A stretch of DNA of 64,000 nucleotides from DUQX01 sp050948825 (GTDB lineage: Bacteria; Bacillota; Dethiobacteria; DTU022; UBA8154), in assembly GCA_050948825.1 (NCBI GenBank), contig JBMNEO010000010.1, positions 67,651 through 131,650 on the forward strand. The letters are read 5' to 3'. The notes under the pieces were generated by a model. It did not search any database, was not told the origin of the DNA, and saw only the letters and a program-made list of their open reading frames with translations. Both the position numbers and the translations under genes were made by a program. Numbering within the stretch: the stretch's first letter is position 1; each line of letters begins with the position of its first letter. Shown piece by piece: positions 33,517 through 42,890 of the stretch.

Positions 33517-34581
33517 ATGGATGAGCATGAATATATCGGACATTTGCATATCCACTCCACCTTTTCCGACGGCAGCGCCACAGTGCCGGAGATTGCCGCA
33601 GATGCTGCAAAAGCAGGCCTTGACTTTATCGTTATTACCGACCACAATACCCTGGAAGGGTTGGACCGGGGGCTGGAAGGCCGGCATGAAGGCGTACTTG
33701 TTCTTTTCGGTACCGAAATAAATTTGCGCAAAAACCACTATCTAGCTTTTGGTGTCCGCGCAAAAGTACCCCAAAACGAGGAGGATCCCCAGCAGGTCAT
33801 CGATGCTGTCAACGGCCTTGGGGGATTCGGGTACCTTGCTCATCCTGTTGAGAAGAGCAACCCGGTTTTTTTGCAGGGGCGCTTTTATCCCTGGGACAAG
33901 TGGGATGTAAGCGGCTTTACAGGACTGGAGATCTGGAATTTTGGCTCCCTATGGAGATCCGCCTTTCGGAACAAGCTGCAGGCCTTTTTTTTGTATTTTA
34001 CCGACCCTTACAGGGGAGCCCGCTATCCCGATCCTCAGGGCCTTAATCTGTGGGATTCGCTGAGCCGCGAGCGGCCTCTGGTAGCCTTTGCAGGCAGCGA
34101 TGCCCACGGGATTAAGGTGCGGTTTGGACCCTTTAAGCTAAAATTATTTCCGTACGATTTTCTTTTCCGCACCTTGAACACGCATATCCTTTTGGAGGAA
34201 GAGCTTTATGCAGAGATAGATCGGGCGCGGGGGCAGGTTTTTGATGCCCTGCGCGCGGGGCGTTTTTTCATCGGCAGCGATTACCTGGGGCAGACCCGTG
34301 GGTTCAGGTTTACTGCCGGTAATGGCGATAAAGACGAAGTATCCATGGGGCAGGAGTTCCCTTTTTCATCAACAACCGGCCTGCATATTGTTTCTCCTTC
34401 GCCGCGGGGCCTGATCCGTATTATCAAAAACGGCCGGCTCTTCCACGAAAGCCGCCTGCAGGAGATACGTTTCAAGGTAACAGAACCGGGGACTTATCGC
34501 GTGGAGGTGCACCGCCGTATCCTGCTGGGGAGGCATCTTCCCTGGATTTATAGCAACCCTATATATATAAACCAGGGATAA
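33517..34581 (+). CDS. PHP-domain metal-dependent phosphoesterase
   Basis: 354 residues. The PHP metal-binding motifs are GHLHIHSTFSDGS (residues 7-19; H-x-H), FIVITDHNTLEGL (DH), FGTEIN (E), YLAHPVE (H) and AGSDAHG (D-x-H) at the end. The family hydrolyses phosphoesters such as 3',5'-bisphosphates or polymerase-linked products. The last 100 residues form a beta-rich tail (FRFTAGNGDKDEVSMGQEF...), which resembles accessory domains of PHP proteins from Clostridia. Substrate not assigned. GGAGGG lies nine bases before the ATG. It is separate from the neighbours, which lie on either side of repeats. Confidence 0.85.
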   Translation: MDEHEYIGHLHIHSTFSDGSATVPEIAADAAKAGLDFIVITDHNTLEGLDRGLEGRHEGVLVLFGTEINLRKNHYLAFGVRAKVPQNEEDPQQVIDAVNGLGGFGYLAHPVEKSNPVFLQGRFYPWDKWDVSGFTGLEIWNFGSLWRSAFRNKLQAFFLYFTDPYRGARYPDPQGLNLWDSLSRERPLVAFAGSDAHGIKVRFGPFKLKLFPYDFLFRTLNTHILLEEELYAEIDRARGQVFDALRAGRFFIGSDYLGQTRGFRFTAGNGDKDEVSMGQEFPFSSTTGLHIVSPSPRGLIRIIKNGRLFHESRLQEIRFKVTEPGTYRVEVHRRILLGRHLPWIYSNPIYINQG

Positions 34582-34793
34582 ACAGCATTTTTCCCCCTCT
34601 GTCAGCGCACTGTGATTCAGGCTGTAATATACTTTCAATAGCGGGAGCAACGGCTTTTTAAGCGGGAGCATGGGATTCCATCGAGGTACTGAGAACAAAA
34701 TCCAGAAACGTTCAAGCTTTTCAAGCTTTTTAGCCATTACAATTAGGGGAGAGTAGAAAACAGAAAAAGTAGGATTTATAAAAAATTCAAAAA

Positions 34794-34817
34794 GGGCAAG
34801 AGCAAGAACCGTCCCCA
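34794..34817. repeat. Half copy of the GGGACGGTT repeat
   Basis: GGGCAAGAGCAAGAACCGTCCCC is one left arm plus core of the GCAAG-type unit, lacking the right arm; it lies about 10 bases before the ribosome-binding site of the following gene. Confidence 0.75.
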
Positions 34818-34837
34818 TAAAAAGAGAGGTGTCAGTA

Positions 34838-36676
34838 ATGAATCTACAGGAAAGGGTGCAGCTAATTAGGACAGCCACCGGCCGGGAAAAGGCCGATTTG
34901 GCAGTTGTTAACGGGACGCTGATCAATGTTTATACCGGGGAACTGCTGGAAGGGTACGGGGTGGCTGTTAAGGGAGAGCGGATTGTCTACGTGGGAAAAG
35001 AAGCCGGGGAGATGGTGGGACCTGACACAACCGTAATTGATGCTGCTGGGAAAATGCTCGTTCCCGGATTTATCGACACCCATGCGCATATGTGCTTCTT
35101 CTGTCCGGCCAGCGAGTTTCTTCGCTACTCCATGAGGGGGGGCACTACCACCATTGTCACCGAGCTAATTGAGGTATCCTTCCCGCTCGGATTCCAGGGA
35201 ATTATTGAATACCTGGAGTCATGCAGAAACCAACCGGTGAAGATCTTTGGCGTTATCCCGCCTATGCTTACCCTCAGCTCCGGAAGGAAAAAAATAATTG
35301 ACAAAGAACAGCTCAGGGAGCTCCTCCGCCGTGATGATGTCCTGGGGCTGGGGGAATCCTACTGGCTGCCGGTACTGGAAGAGGATCGCAGGATGCTTGA
35401 ACTTTTCCAGGCAACTATTGAGGCCGGGAAAATAGTTGCCGGCCATTCCGCCGGGGCAAAGGGTGCCAAGCTTGCCGCCTATGCCGCCGCCGGCGTTCAC
35501 TCCTGCCACGAGCCCATTACAGCGGAGGAAGTGCTCGAACGGCTGCGTTTGGGCTTGTATGTCCTGGCCAGGGAAGGGGAAACCCGCCAGGATCTTGAAG
35601 ATATCTCCAGGATAAAGGATATGAAGGTTGACCTGCAGAACCTTGCTCTGGTTACAGATGGCATAGCCCTCAGACAGCTGGTTGAAAAAGGCCATATGGA
35701 GGCCGTACTGCAAAAGGCCATCGATCTCGGATTTAATCCCGTTACTGCCATTCAGATGGTAACCATCAATCCCGCCAGATACCTGGGCCTGGATGACCGT
35801 ATCGGCGGGATTGCTCCGGGCAAATATGCCGATATCGTTGTGCTTCCGGATCTGCAGCACATAAAAGCGGAATATGTCATCAGCAACGGGTATGTGATTG
35901 CGCAGGATAGAGAGCTGCGCGTGCAGCCGAAAAAATATGTTTTTCCCGCATGGACACGCCATGCAATTCATCTGACAAAAAAATATTCGCCGGATGATTT
36001 TTTGATTCAGGTTTCCGGCGGTAGGGGCGCCCCCGGGAGCGGTGAAGGCTTTCTCAGTGAAAGCTCTCCGGCCATTCCCGGAGCAGGCCACACAGAAGGC
36101 CTTGCAACCGGTTCCATAGAGGTCAGGGTTATCGATCAGGTTGCGGAGCTGGTAACGCAGGAGATACGCTGTGCAGTACCGCTTGCCGGGGGGCGGGTTG
36201 AAGCGGACCCCGCAAGGGATCTTTTGAAAATATCCTGCATTGATTTTCAGGCTTCCCCCGGAAAGCAGTTTGTAGGCTTGATCAGGGGTTTTAAGTTGAA
36301 AAAGGGAGCGATCGCGACCAGCATGGCCTGGGATCTCACAAATATTGTCGCGATCGGGGTTGCTGACGAGGATCTGTCGCTGGCGGTGAACAGGGTGATC
36401 GAGCTGCAGGGCGGGGCGGTTGTTTGCGCTGACGGCCGGGTCCTGGCCGAGATTCCCCTGCCCATCGGGGGTTATTTAAGCGATTCTCCGCTTGAAGAGC
36501 TTCTCCGGCAGGGGGAAGAGCTTCAGGAGGCTGCCGCCGGCCTGGGCTCTCCCTTTCCCAATACGCATCTGACCCTGATGACTCTTACCTCCCCTGCGAT
36601 TCCTTTTTTCCGGATCTGCGAGGAGGGGTTATTTGATATCCGCACCAACAGCCGGGTTGAATTTGTTGTCTGCTAA
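34838..36676 (+). CDS. Adenine-deaminase-family amidohydrolase
   Basis: About 612 residues with the amidohydrolase barrel (about 60-350) and the C-terminal adenine deaminase domain (about 430-605, GAIATSMAWDLTNIVAIGV). Motifs seen are GFIDTHAHM (H-x-H), GHSAGAKG, SCHEPITAEE and TDGIALRQL (Asp). The canonical adenine deaminase has HIHxES and a DPHEI loop, but here the equivalents read HAHMCF and VTELIEV. The enzyme may therefore deaminate another purine-like base or be an Ade2-type variant. If adenine deaminase, it makes hypoxanthine for the purine pathways. ATG 34838 is chosen; a GTG nine bases earlier is in frame. Confidence 0.75.
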   Translation: MNLQERVQLIRTATGREKADLAVVNGTLINVYTGELLEGYGVAVKGERIVYVGKEAGEMVGPDTTVIDAAGKMLVPGFIDTHAHMCFFCPASEFLRYSMRGGTTTIVTELIEVSFPLGFQGIIEYLESCRNQPVKIFGVIPPMLTLSSGRKKIIDKEQLRELLRRDDVLGLGESYWLPVLEEDRRMLELFQATIEAGKIVAGHSAGAKGAKLAAYAAAGVHSCHEPITAEEVLERLRLGLYVLAREGETRQDLEDISRIKDMKVDLQNLALVTDGIALRQLVEKGHMEAVLQKAIDLGFNPVTAIQMVTINPARYLGLDDRIGGIAPGKYADIVVLPDLQHIKAEYVISNGYVIAQDRELRVQPKKYVFPAWTRHAIHLTKKYSPDDFLIQVSGGRGAPGSGEGFLSESSPAIPGAGHTEGLATGSIEVRVIDQVAELVTQEIRCAVPLAGGRVEADPARDLLKISCIDFQASPGKQFVGLIRGFKLKKGAIATSMAWDLTNIVAIGVADEDLSLAVNRVIELQGGAVVCADGRVLAEIPLPIGGYLSDSPLEELLRQGEELQEAAAGLGSPFPNTHLTLMTLTSPAIPFFRICEEGLFDIRTNSRVEFVVC

Positions 36677-36998
36677 AGAAAAACAAAAAAATGAGCCTTG
36701 CATTTTTTGAAAATGATGAGATAATATGGCTTGTACAGCGCAACCAAAATACCCTGCTATACGTTTATATTATTTAGAAGCGCCTAGAGCGCCGCTTGGA
36801 AAAGATTACCTTGGTCTTGTTGAAGGGATTTATCTCTGTGATAAAGAAATTTAGTGTGATAAACGTGATAAACTTAGTGTGATAAAGATACTTAAAAAGA
36901 AAACGTAGTTATTTTTGGTTACTTTAGTTTCCGGCAACTTCATTTCCGGCATTTTTAGACCGATGCTTTTAGTTGCTTGCTTATGGTGGCTATTGCCG
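36677..36998. other. Gap before the GlcNAc-1-P transferase gene
   Basis: No gene seen. A weak promoter-like pair TTGCAT and GATAAT lies near 36697-36724. Near 36830-36895 the string AGTGTGATAAA is repeated (three times, degenerate). Confidence 0.35.
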
Positions 36999-37063
36999 GG
37001 CAGATTACTGTAGTAAATCCGGCCGGAAGATTGTTACAGGTAAATTCGGCTGGCAGATTACTG
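36999..37063. repeat. Degenerate 26-27-bp tandem repeats in the leader
   Basis: Three units of the type GGCAGATTACTG-nAGTAAATnCGGC: two nearly full and one partial, ending just before the GGAGA ribosome-binding site of the next gene. Translated they give repeating VNxAGRLL, but this is upstream of the likely start. Confidence 0.6.
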
Positions 37064-37084
37064 AAAGACAGGAGACAATATTTT

Positions 37085-38167
37085 ATGTTGGAATTTATAG
37101 TACCGGCTCTTGCTTTTGGACTGGCCTTTCTGCTTACCCCCTTATTCAGGCACCTGGCTTTTAGGGTCGGGGCTATGGACCAACCCAATTCGCGGAAGAT
37201 ACACCATCAGGCGATGCCTCTTCTCGGTGGCGCAGCCATATATGCATCCTTCTGGGTTTCTGCGGCGGTTATACTTTACTTTTTTGACGGCGGGGGTCAG
37301 TTCTGGGGCCTGTTCTTGGGCAGCACCCTGATCTTTGCACTGGGGCTCTACGATGACCTGCGGGGCCTTTCCTATAAGGCAAAGTTTATTGGACAGTTTG
37401 CGGCAGCCCTTTTCCTGCTGGCCTATAATGTCAGGATTGAGTTTATTACCCTTCCGTTTCAGGATATTATCTTCCTGGGTATTTTTATCATACCCCTTAC
37501 CCTGTTATGGGTGGTGGGGATTACAAATGCCGTGAACCTTATCGACGGTGTTGATGGGCTCGCTACCGGGGTTTCAGTTATTGCCGCCGTGGTTATCTTT
37601 GCCCTCACCTGGGACGAATTCCACCTGGTTCCGGTTTTGGCACTCATTTTAGCCGGAGCCGCCCTGGGCTTTTTGCCGCACAACTTTTCACCGGCGCGTA
37701 TTTTCCTCGGCGATGCCGGAAGCCTTTTTTTGGGCTTTATGCTGGCCGGCTTTGCCATTATGGGCCTGACCAAGCAGGCCACCTTTACCACCCTTGTTAT
37801 CCCTGTACTTGTTTTCGGGCTTCCCATCACGGATACTTTTTATGCCATGTGGAGGCGTTTTAGAAGCAACAAGCCGATTTTCCAGGCGGACAATGGCCAT
37901 ATTCACCACCGGCTGCTGAATGTAGGGCTTACCACCCGACAGACGGTTATGGTCCTCTATACCTGCAGCATTTATTTTGGCGCTGCCGCAATACTATTCC
38001 ACCATTTTTCCGGTATCGGCAATTATCTTTTCCTCGTTATTTTTGCCCTTTTTCTCCTGGGGATTAAACATCTGGATAATCTCAGCAGTATCTTAACTGC
38101 GGTAAACGGCTCCCATTATTCCGGCAAGCCCGAAAAGCCGCATAAGGATTACAATCAAGGGTTATAA
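37085..38167 (+). CDS. Undecaprenyl-phosphate N-acetylglucosamine-1-phosphate transferase (WecA/TagO family)
   Basis: About 360 residues with some ten transmembrane helices. Family motifs: LYDDLRGL (metal-binding Asp pair), NLIDGVDGLATG, FLGDAGSLFLGF and HIHHRLLNVG. It starts a lipid-linked glycan by moving GlcNAc-1-P onto undecaprenyl-P. ATG 37085 follows GGAGA and matches the usual start; the frame is open 36 codons upstream but that is repeat sequence. The UDP-GlcNAc 2-epimerase gene follows 53 bases later, so together they suggest ManNAc-containing secondary wall polymer or surface glycan. Confidence 0.9.
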   Translation: MLEFIVPALAFGLAFLLTPLFRHLAFRVGAMDQPNSRKIHHQAMPLLGGAAIYASFWVSAAVILYFFDGGGQFWGLFLGSTLIFALGLYDDLRGLSYKAKFIGQFAAALFLLAYNVRIEFITLPFQDIIFLGIFIIPLTLLWVVGITNAVNLIDGVDGLATGVSVIAAVVIFALTWDEFHLVPVLALILAGAALGFLPHNFSPARIFLGDAGSLFLGFMLAGFAIMGLTKQATFTTLVIPVLVFGLPITDTFYAMWRRFRSNKPIFQADNGHIHHRLLNVGLTTRQTVMVLYTCSIYFGAAAILFHHFSGIGNYLFLVIFALFLLGIKHLDNLSSILTAVNGSHYSGKPEKPHKDYNQGL

Positions 38168-38220
38168 ATAAAATATGTCCAATATATAATATCGTACGAA
38201 ATGGAAAAGGAATATCCACC

Positions 38221-39384
38221 ATGCAAGAGTTAAAAATATTGAGTATTGTGGGGACTCGCCCCGAGGGGATTAAGATGGCCCCGCTGATCCGTATTTTAGA
38301 GAAAACTGCGGAGATAAATTCCGTTCTCTGTCTAACTGCCCAGCACCGGGAGATGCTCGACCAGGTGCTTTCGCTTTTTAAGATACAGCCCCGCTACGAC
38401 CTCAATCTTATGAAAGAAAGCCAGAGCCTGACCCATATCACGGCGCGTGCGCTCGAAGGTCTGGAAAAAATAATCCTGCGGGAGAAGCCGCAGATGGTGC
38501 TCGTCCAGGGAGATACAACCACTACCATGGCAGGGTCTCTTGCGGCATTCTACCACAAAATCCCGGTCGGGCATGTAGAGGCCGGGCTGCGCACCTGGGA
38601 TAAATACGCCCCCTTTCCGGAGGAGATCAACCGCCGGATAAACAGCGTCATCGCCGAGCTGCACTTTGCGCCTACAGATATATCCCGCCAAAACCTGCTG
38701 CGGGAGGGTCTTCCGGCGGAAAAGATTTTTGTGACCGGAAATACGGTCATTGATGCCCTGAAAACCACAGTGCAGCCGGATTTTGTATTTGACGATCCCT
38801 TCCTGAGGGAATTTGATTTTGATTCCTCGAGGGTCCTGCTGGTCGAGGCTCACCGGCGCGAAAATTTAGGCCGTCCGCTGCAGGAGATCTGCCTTGCCCT
38901 CCTTGACCTGCTGCAGGCCTTTCCCGATACTTTTCTGTTCTTTCCCGTGCATAAAAACCCGGCCGTACGGAGCACGGTTTATCAATACCTGGAGGGGCAT
39001 CCCAGGGCCCGCCTCCTGGAACCGCTTGATGCTTTTTCATTTCATAACCTCATGGCCCGCTCTTACCTGATCCTTACCGATTCCGGGGGGATCCAGGAAG
39101 AGGCCCCCGCTCTGGGGAGACCGGTCCTTGTTCTGCGCGATGTTACCGAGCGCCCCGAAGCCCTGGCGGCGGGTACCGCTCTTTTAGCCGGAACGAATCG
39201 GGAAGCGATCGTTAAAATGGCCTCCGGGCTGCTGCGGGACAGCTCTACTTATGCCGCTATGGCCCGTGCTGCCAATCCCTATGGAGATGGTATGGCCTCA
39301 GAGCGGATTCGCGATATCATCCTCCACTATTTCGGGCGGCGGAGATCACTGCCGGAACCATTCAGCCCGGTTAGCCCTGATTAA
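38221..39384 (+). CDS. wecB: UDP-N-acetylglucosamine 2-epimerase (non-hydrolysing)
   Basis: 387 residues of the GT-B-like epimerase fold converting UDP-GlcNAc to UDP-ManNAc. Motifs: GTRPEGIKMAPLIR at the start, HVEAGLRTWDKYAPFPEEINRR in part, AHRRENLG and LTDSGGIQEEAPALGRPVLVLRDVTERPEA, all typical of MnaA/WecB. In spore formers this supplies ManNAc for wall teichoic or SLH-binding polymers. It follows the GlcNAc-1-P transferase gene and is likely co-transcribed. Confidence 0.93.
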   Translation: MQELKILSIVGTRPEGIKMAPLIRILEKTAEINSVLCLTAQHREMLDQVLSLFKIQPRYDLNLMKESQSLTHITARALEGLEKIILREKPQMVLVQGDTTTTMAGSLAAFYHKIPVGHVEAGLRTWDKYAPFPEEINRRINSVIAELHFAPTDISRQNLLREGLPAEKIFVTGNTVIDALKTTVQPDFVFDDPFLREFDFDSSRVLLVEAHRRENLGRPLQEICLALLDLLQAFPDTFLFFPVHKNPAVRSTVYQYLEGHPRARLLEPLDAFSFHNLMARSYLILTDSGGIQEEAPALGRPVLVLRDVTERPEALAAGTALLAGTNREAIVKMASGLLRDSSTYAAMARAANPYGDGMASERIRDIILHYFGRRRSLPEPFSPVSPD

Positions 39385-39515
39385 TAAACAACCTGCAATG
39401 CTATTAACCACCAGCCTAATTCTATTTAGCCCTTTAATTTATATGAAAAAAAGAAGGATTATCCAATTATGTACAGAAATACTCTTATCATTAAAAGGGC
39501 AGGAAGATAAAAAAT

Positions 39516-40733
39516 ATGAATAACTTTTATAAAACTTTAACTATTGCATTCTTATCGGCTTTTGTTTTCGGGTTGGTCATGCAATCTATTCCTCCTATAC
39601 TGCCCATTTTAATCGAGGAAATAGGGCTCTCCCATACGCAGGGGGGGGCACTGATGAGCCTCTTTGCCCTTCCCGGTATATTTTTCTCCATACCGGGAGG
39701 TGTGCTTGCCGACTTTTATGGGCCGCGGAAAATAGGCATGTATTCCCTGTTAATTATGATTGCCGGTACGCTCATCGTTGCAACGGGGGCATCCTATACT
39801 ACTCTGGCCCTGGGAAGGTTTATCGCCGGTATCGGTGGCACTACCATCATCATCATTGCCGCCCAGTCCATCTCCGGGGGATTTGAAGGGAATAAAAGCA
39901 GGGGAATAGGGCTGGGGATTTTCAATGCCGGGGTTCCTGCGGGAGTAATATTTTCTCTGAATGTTTTCAATCGCCTTGCCGTTGCCTGGGATAATTGGCA
40001 ATTGCCTATTCTAATTTCGGCTTTTTTCTGCCTGGTTGTCCTGTTTCTGCTCTGGAGATACAGGGGAATTGAAACAGCTTTTAATAGTTCTGAAGAAAAA
40101 GCCGGCTTTCACCAAAAAGGGCGTCCCGATTACCTGGAAAGCTTTAGAAACCTGGGAAGCTACGGAAGCATTTGGATAGTCGGTCTTATCTGGTTTCTTT
40201 TTCTGTGTGCCAGGACTGCCGCGCTGACTTTTGGGCCGGACTTTTTCATAACCGTTGGTTACGGCTATGCCTATGCCGGATTTTTGGCCAGCCTGTTTGC
40301 CTTGGGCTCACTATTTATTTCCCCCATCGCCGGTTATATTATTGATAAAACCGGAAAAACGGAGCTGTACTTGATTACGGGAGGAGCTATACTCGTCCTT
40401 CTGCATGTACTGCTTGTAACCTCTCCGTGGCATTTTCCCATAGCGTTTGTCATCGGAGTGGTGGGTGCGCTTTTCCCTTTTTCTGTCTTTTACTTTGTTC
40501 CCCTGCTTCTCCCACAGGAAAAACTTGGAAAGGGTTTGGGTGTGTTGCGGATCTGTGAAAATGCCGGCATACTGATTGGCCCATTTTTTGTCGGCTTAAT
40601 CTATGACCTGACCATATCCTATTTTTACTGCTTCATGCTGATAGCCGCCTTTTTCCTGGGGACGGTTGCAAGCTCCATAGCGCTGAAGATTTCTTTGAAA
40701 AAACCCCCTTGTCTTGAAAAGAACTATGAATAA
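39516..40733 (+). CDS. Major facilitator superfamily transporter
   Basis: 405 residues, twelve transmembrane segments. Motif A is GGVLADFYGPRKIG (about residues 60-73) and the repeated half-motif is AGYIIDKTGKTELY. The FGxxMQSIPPILPILI start and absence of a drug-type motif leave the substrate open; nitrate/sugar-phosphate-like or organic acid transport are possible. It has a leader of about 130 bases after the epimerase and is followed by the cobalamin riboswitch. ATG at 39516 lies after a purine-rich GGAAGATAAAAA. Confidence 0.8.
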   Translation: MNNFYKTLTIAFLSAFVFGLVMQSIPPILPILIEEIGLSHTQGGALMSLFALPGIFFSIPGGVLADFYGPRKIGMYSLLIMIAGTLIVATGASYTTLALGRFIAGIGGTTIIIIAAQSISGGFEGNKSRGIGLGIFNAGVPAGVIFSLNVFNRLAVAWDNWQLPILISAFFCLVVLFLLWRYRGIETAFNSSEEKAGFHQKGRPDYLESFRNLGSYGSIWIVGLIWFLFLCARTAALTFGPDFFITVGYGYAYAGFLASLFALGSLFISPIAGYIIDKTGKTELYLITGGAILVLLHVLLVTSPWHFPIAFVIGVVGALFPFSVFYFVPLLLPQEKLGKGLGVLRICENAGILIGPFFVGLIYDLTISYFYCFMLIAAFFLGTVASSIALKISLKKPPCLEKNYE

Positions 40734-40815
40734 ATCTTAGCTGAGGGAGAATCAATAAATCTTCGGTAGACAGGGATATAATAATGTGATATTCTAAAGC
40801 AAAGAAAATATTGTG

Positions 40816-40985
40816 CATCCGGGTGTCAAAAGACTTAATAGGGAAGCCGGTGAAAGTCCGGCGTGGTCCCGCCACTGTAAGCGGCGAGTTCTCCCGCAAA
40901 AGCCACTGGTCCCAAGGGGCTGGGAAGGTTGGGGGAAAACGTTGACCCGCAAGCCAGGAGACCTGCCCAGATGCGAGTTCGGCCC
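40816..40985 (+). promoter_or_regulatory. Cobalamin (AdoCbl) riboswitch
   Basis: The conserved core parts appear in order: GGGTGTC, the GGGAAGCCGGTGAAAGTCCGG hairpin region (in part), CGTGGTCCCGCCACTGTAAGCG, GAAGGTTGGGG and the B12 box AAGCCAGGAGACCTGCC. It binds cobalamins in the mRNA leader and represses expression of the uptake gene downstream. It is well placed upstream of btuF. Confidence 0.93.
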
Positions 40986-41051
40986 CCTTCGGGTAAAAGG
41001 GCAAGGCGAGTGGTAGAACCGCGCGAATTTCCCGTGGTTTTTTTGTTAGGC

Positions 41052-41090
41052 AAACCCCAGCTTGTTTACCTCAGGAGGCTGGGGTTTTTT
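41052..41090 (+). terminator. Riboswitch expression platform terminator
   Basis: AAACCCCAGC pairs with GCTGGGGTTTTTT, loop TTGTTTACCTCAGGAG, after the riboswitch. It would stop transcription when cobalamin is bound. Confidence 0.8.
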
Positions 41091-41190
41091 GGTGGAGCGG
41101 CGCGGTGTAGCTCGTTTCCGGGTTCGCGCAGACAGGTTCTACCGCTCATCCTGGCTATACGCTATAATGCTTTAGGAGTGTGATGATGGA

Positions 41191-42160
41191 TTGGGTGTGA
41201 AGAAGTATACAACAGCGATGCTGGTTCTGTTGATTTTGGTTCTATTGATGTTGGCCATGTTCTGCGGCGGTTGTGGTGGGCCGGCGAATGTTGCTGGTGA
41301 AAATGCCGGAAGCGGAAGCGGAGCTGACGCCCCGGGCGAAGGTTATCGATCAGGCCGGCAGGGAGCTGGTCCTTTATAGGGTTCCGCAGAGGATAGTCTC
41401 CCTTTCGCCGGCCAATACGGAGTTCGCCTGTGCCCTGGGGCTGGGAGAGCGGTTGGTGGGGGTGACCGACTACTGCGACTACCCTCCGGGGGTTGAGGAT
41501 AAACCAAAGGTGGGGGGGTTTGCCGATCCCAACCTGGAACAGATTATTGCCATGGAGCCGGAGCTCGTCCTGGCGGGAGATATGCACTCTGATGTGACGG
41601 AAAAGCTTGAGGATATGGGGATAGCGGTACTCGTTTTAACCCCGGTAACCCTGGATGATGTCTACGCATCGCTGGAGCTGCTGGCGGAGGTAACGGACTC
41701 CGATGAGGAATGCGCAGAGCTGACTGCAAAGATGCAGGAGCGCATCGGAGCGGTGCAGGATGCGCTTGCCTCCCTGGATGAAAGGGAGCGGGTACGCGTT
41801 TATTTTGAGATCTATGCCGACCCGCTGATGAGTGTGGGGAAGCGGTCTGTGATCCACGAAATTATTACCCTTGCCGGGGGAGCGAACATCTTTGCCGATG
41901 TTGATGATACTTACCCAACCGTCAGCGCGGAAGCCGTGGTCAATAGAAACCCGCAGATTATCCTTTTCCCCAACTATCACGGAACGGAGGAATTATTGTC
42001 CGGGCTGCTGCAGGAGCGTCCGGGCTGGAGCAAGATATCCGCAATTGCCAGCGGACGGGTTCACGGTGTCGATAATGACGCTTTTTCCCGGCCCGGCCCG
42101 CGAATTGTCGATGCGGTGGAAGAGGCGGCAAGGATCTTTTACCCCGCACTCTTCGAATAA
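41191..42160 (+). pseudogene. btuF: Cobalamin ABC-transporter substrate-binding protein BtuF, with a +1 frame break
   Basis: The first frame gives a lipoprotein-type signal (VKKYTTAMLVLLILVLLML then AMFCGGCGG); the second frame, from about 41300, gives a full BtuF-like periplasmic-fold domain (RIVSLSPANTEFACALG, LVGVTDYCDYP, LEQIIAMEPELVL). The two join if one C is removed from the CCCC near 41329-41332, giving DARAKVIDQAGREL. A TTG start follows AGGAG. Either a sequencing insertion or a real mutation. The permease btuC and ATPase btuD are not here. Confidence 0.85.
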
Positions 42161-42292
42161 ATAGGAATAAAGGAATAGCAAGAAAAAAATCTGCTGGTTT
42201 CCAACACCAAACATTCTAGATTCTGAATGTTGGACTCTAGATACAGCCGATTCTGAATACATAACATAGTCTTTTGTCGCAAGGAGGCACAC

Positions 42293-42889
42293 ATGGAGGA
42301 TACAAGAGGCAAGCTTATACTGGTTACAGGAGGGGCGCGCAGCGGTAAGAGCACTTTTGCGGAAAACTGCGCCCGGGAGGCCTCCAAAAGGGTAGTATAT
42401 ATCGCTACCGCGGCCGGGGATGATGAAGAGATGCGCAGACGCATTGCAGCTCACCGGCAGCGGCGCCCAAAGCATTTTATTACTATAGAAGAGCGCTATT
42501 ATCCCCACCTTGTCCTGGAAAAGGAAGGGCGGGGGGACACCTTTATTCTCCTGGACTGCCTGACGCTGCTGCTGAGCAACCACCTCATAAAGGAGGCCTA
42601 CGGGGAAGGCGGGGCAGAGCGGAACCAAGGGGAAATACTGGCCGATGCTGCGGAGCAGGAGAGGGTGATGGAACGGATACTGGAGTATTTCGGCAGCCTC
42701 TCCCTTTTAATGCGCAGCAGCCCGGCCGATGTCCTTGTGGTGACAAACGAGGTCGGTATGGGCCTGGTTCCGGAGTACCCCCTGAGCAGGGTCTTTCGCG
42801 ATCTTTCGGGGAGGGCCAACCAGATCATGGCTTCCCGCGCGGATGAGGTCTGGTTCACGGTCTGCGGAATTCCCCAAAGAATTAAGTAA
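42293..42889 (+). CDS. cobU: Bifunctional adenosylcobinamide kinase / adenosylcobinamide-phosphate guanylyltransferase
   Basis: 198 residues. P-loop GGARSGKSTFAENCA (residues 13-27) and the GTP-linked histidine-containing AAHRQRRPKHFITIEE segment are typical of CobU/CobP. It phosphorylates adenosylcobinamide and then transfers GMP to give AdoCbi-GDP. Other motifs are FILLDCLTLLLSNHL and VTNEVGMGLVPEYPLSR. First intact gene of the cobamide nucleotide-loop cluster, with a RBS AAGGAGG and followed by repeats. The usual size is about 180. Confidence 0.93.
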   Translation: MEDTRGKLILVTGGARSGKSTFAENCAREASKRVVYIATAAGDDEEMRRRIAAHRQRRPKHFITIEERYYPHLVLEKEGRGDTFILLDCLTLLLSNHLIKEAYGEGGAERNQGEILADAAEQERVMERILEYFGSLSLLMRSSPADVLVVTNEVGMGLVPEYPLSRVFRDLSGRANQIMASRADEVWFTVCGIPQRIK

Positions 42890-42890
42890 A

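Noticed and set aside
34369..34926. 185-residue antisense frame across the PHP gene end and the following gap
   Set aside because: It passes through two genes on the other strand, with no motif or start signal.
35219..36091. 290-residue open frame antisense to the adenine-deaminase-like gene
   Set aside because: A shadow frame in a G/C-rich gene; the sense strand shows clear family motifs.
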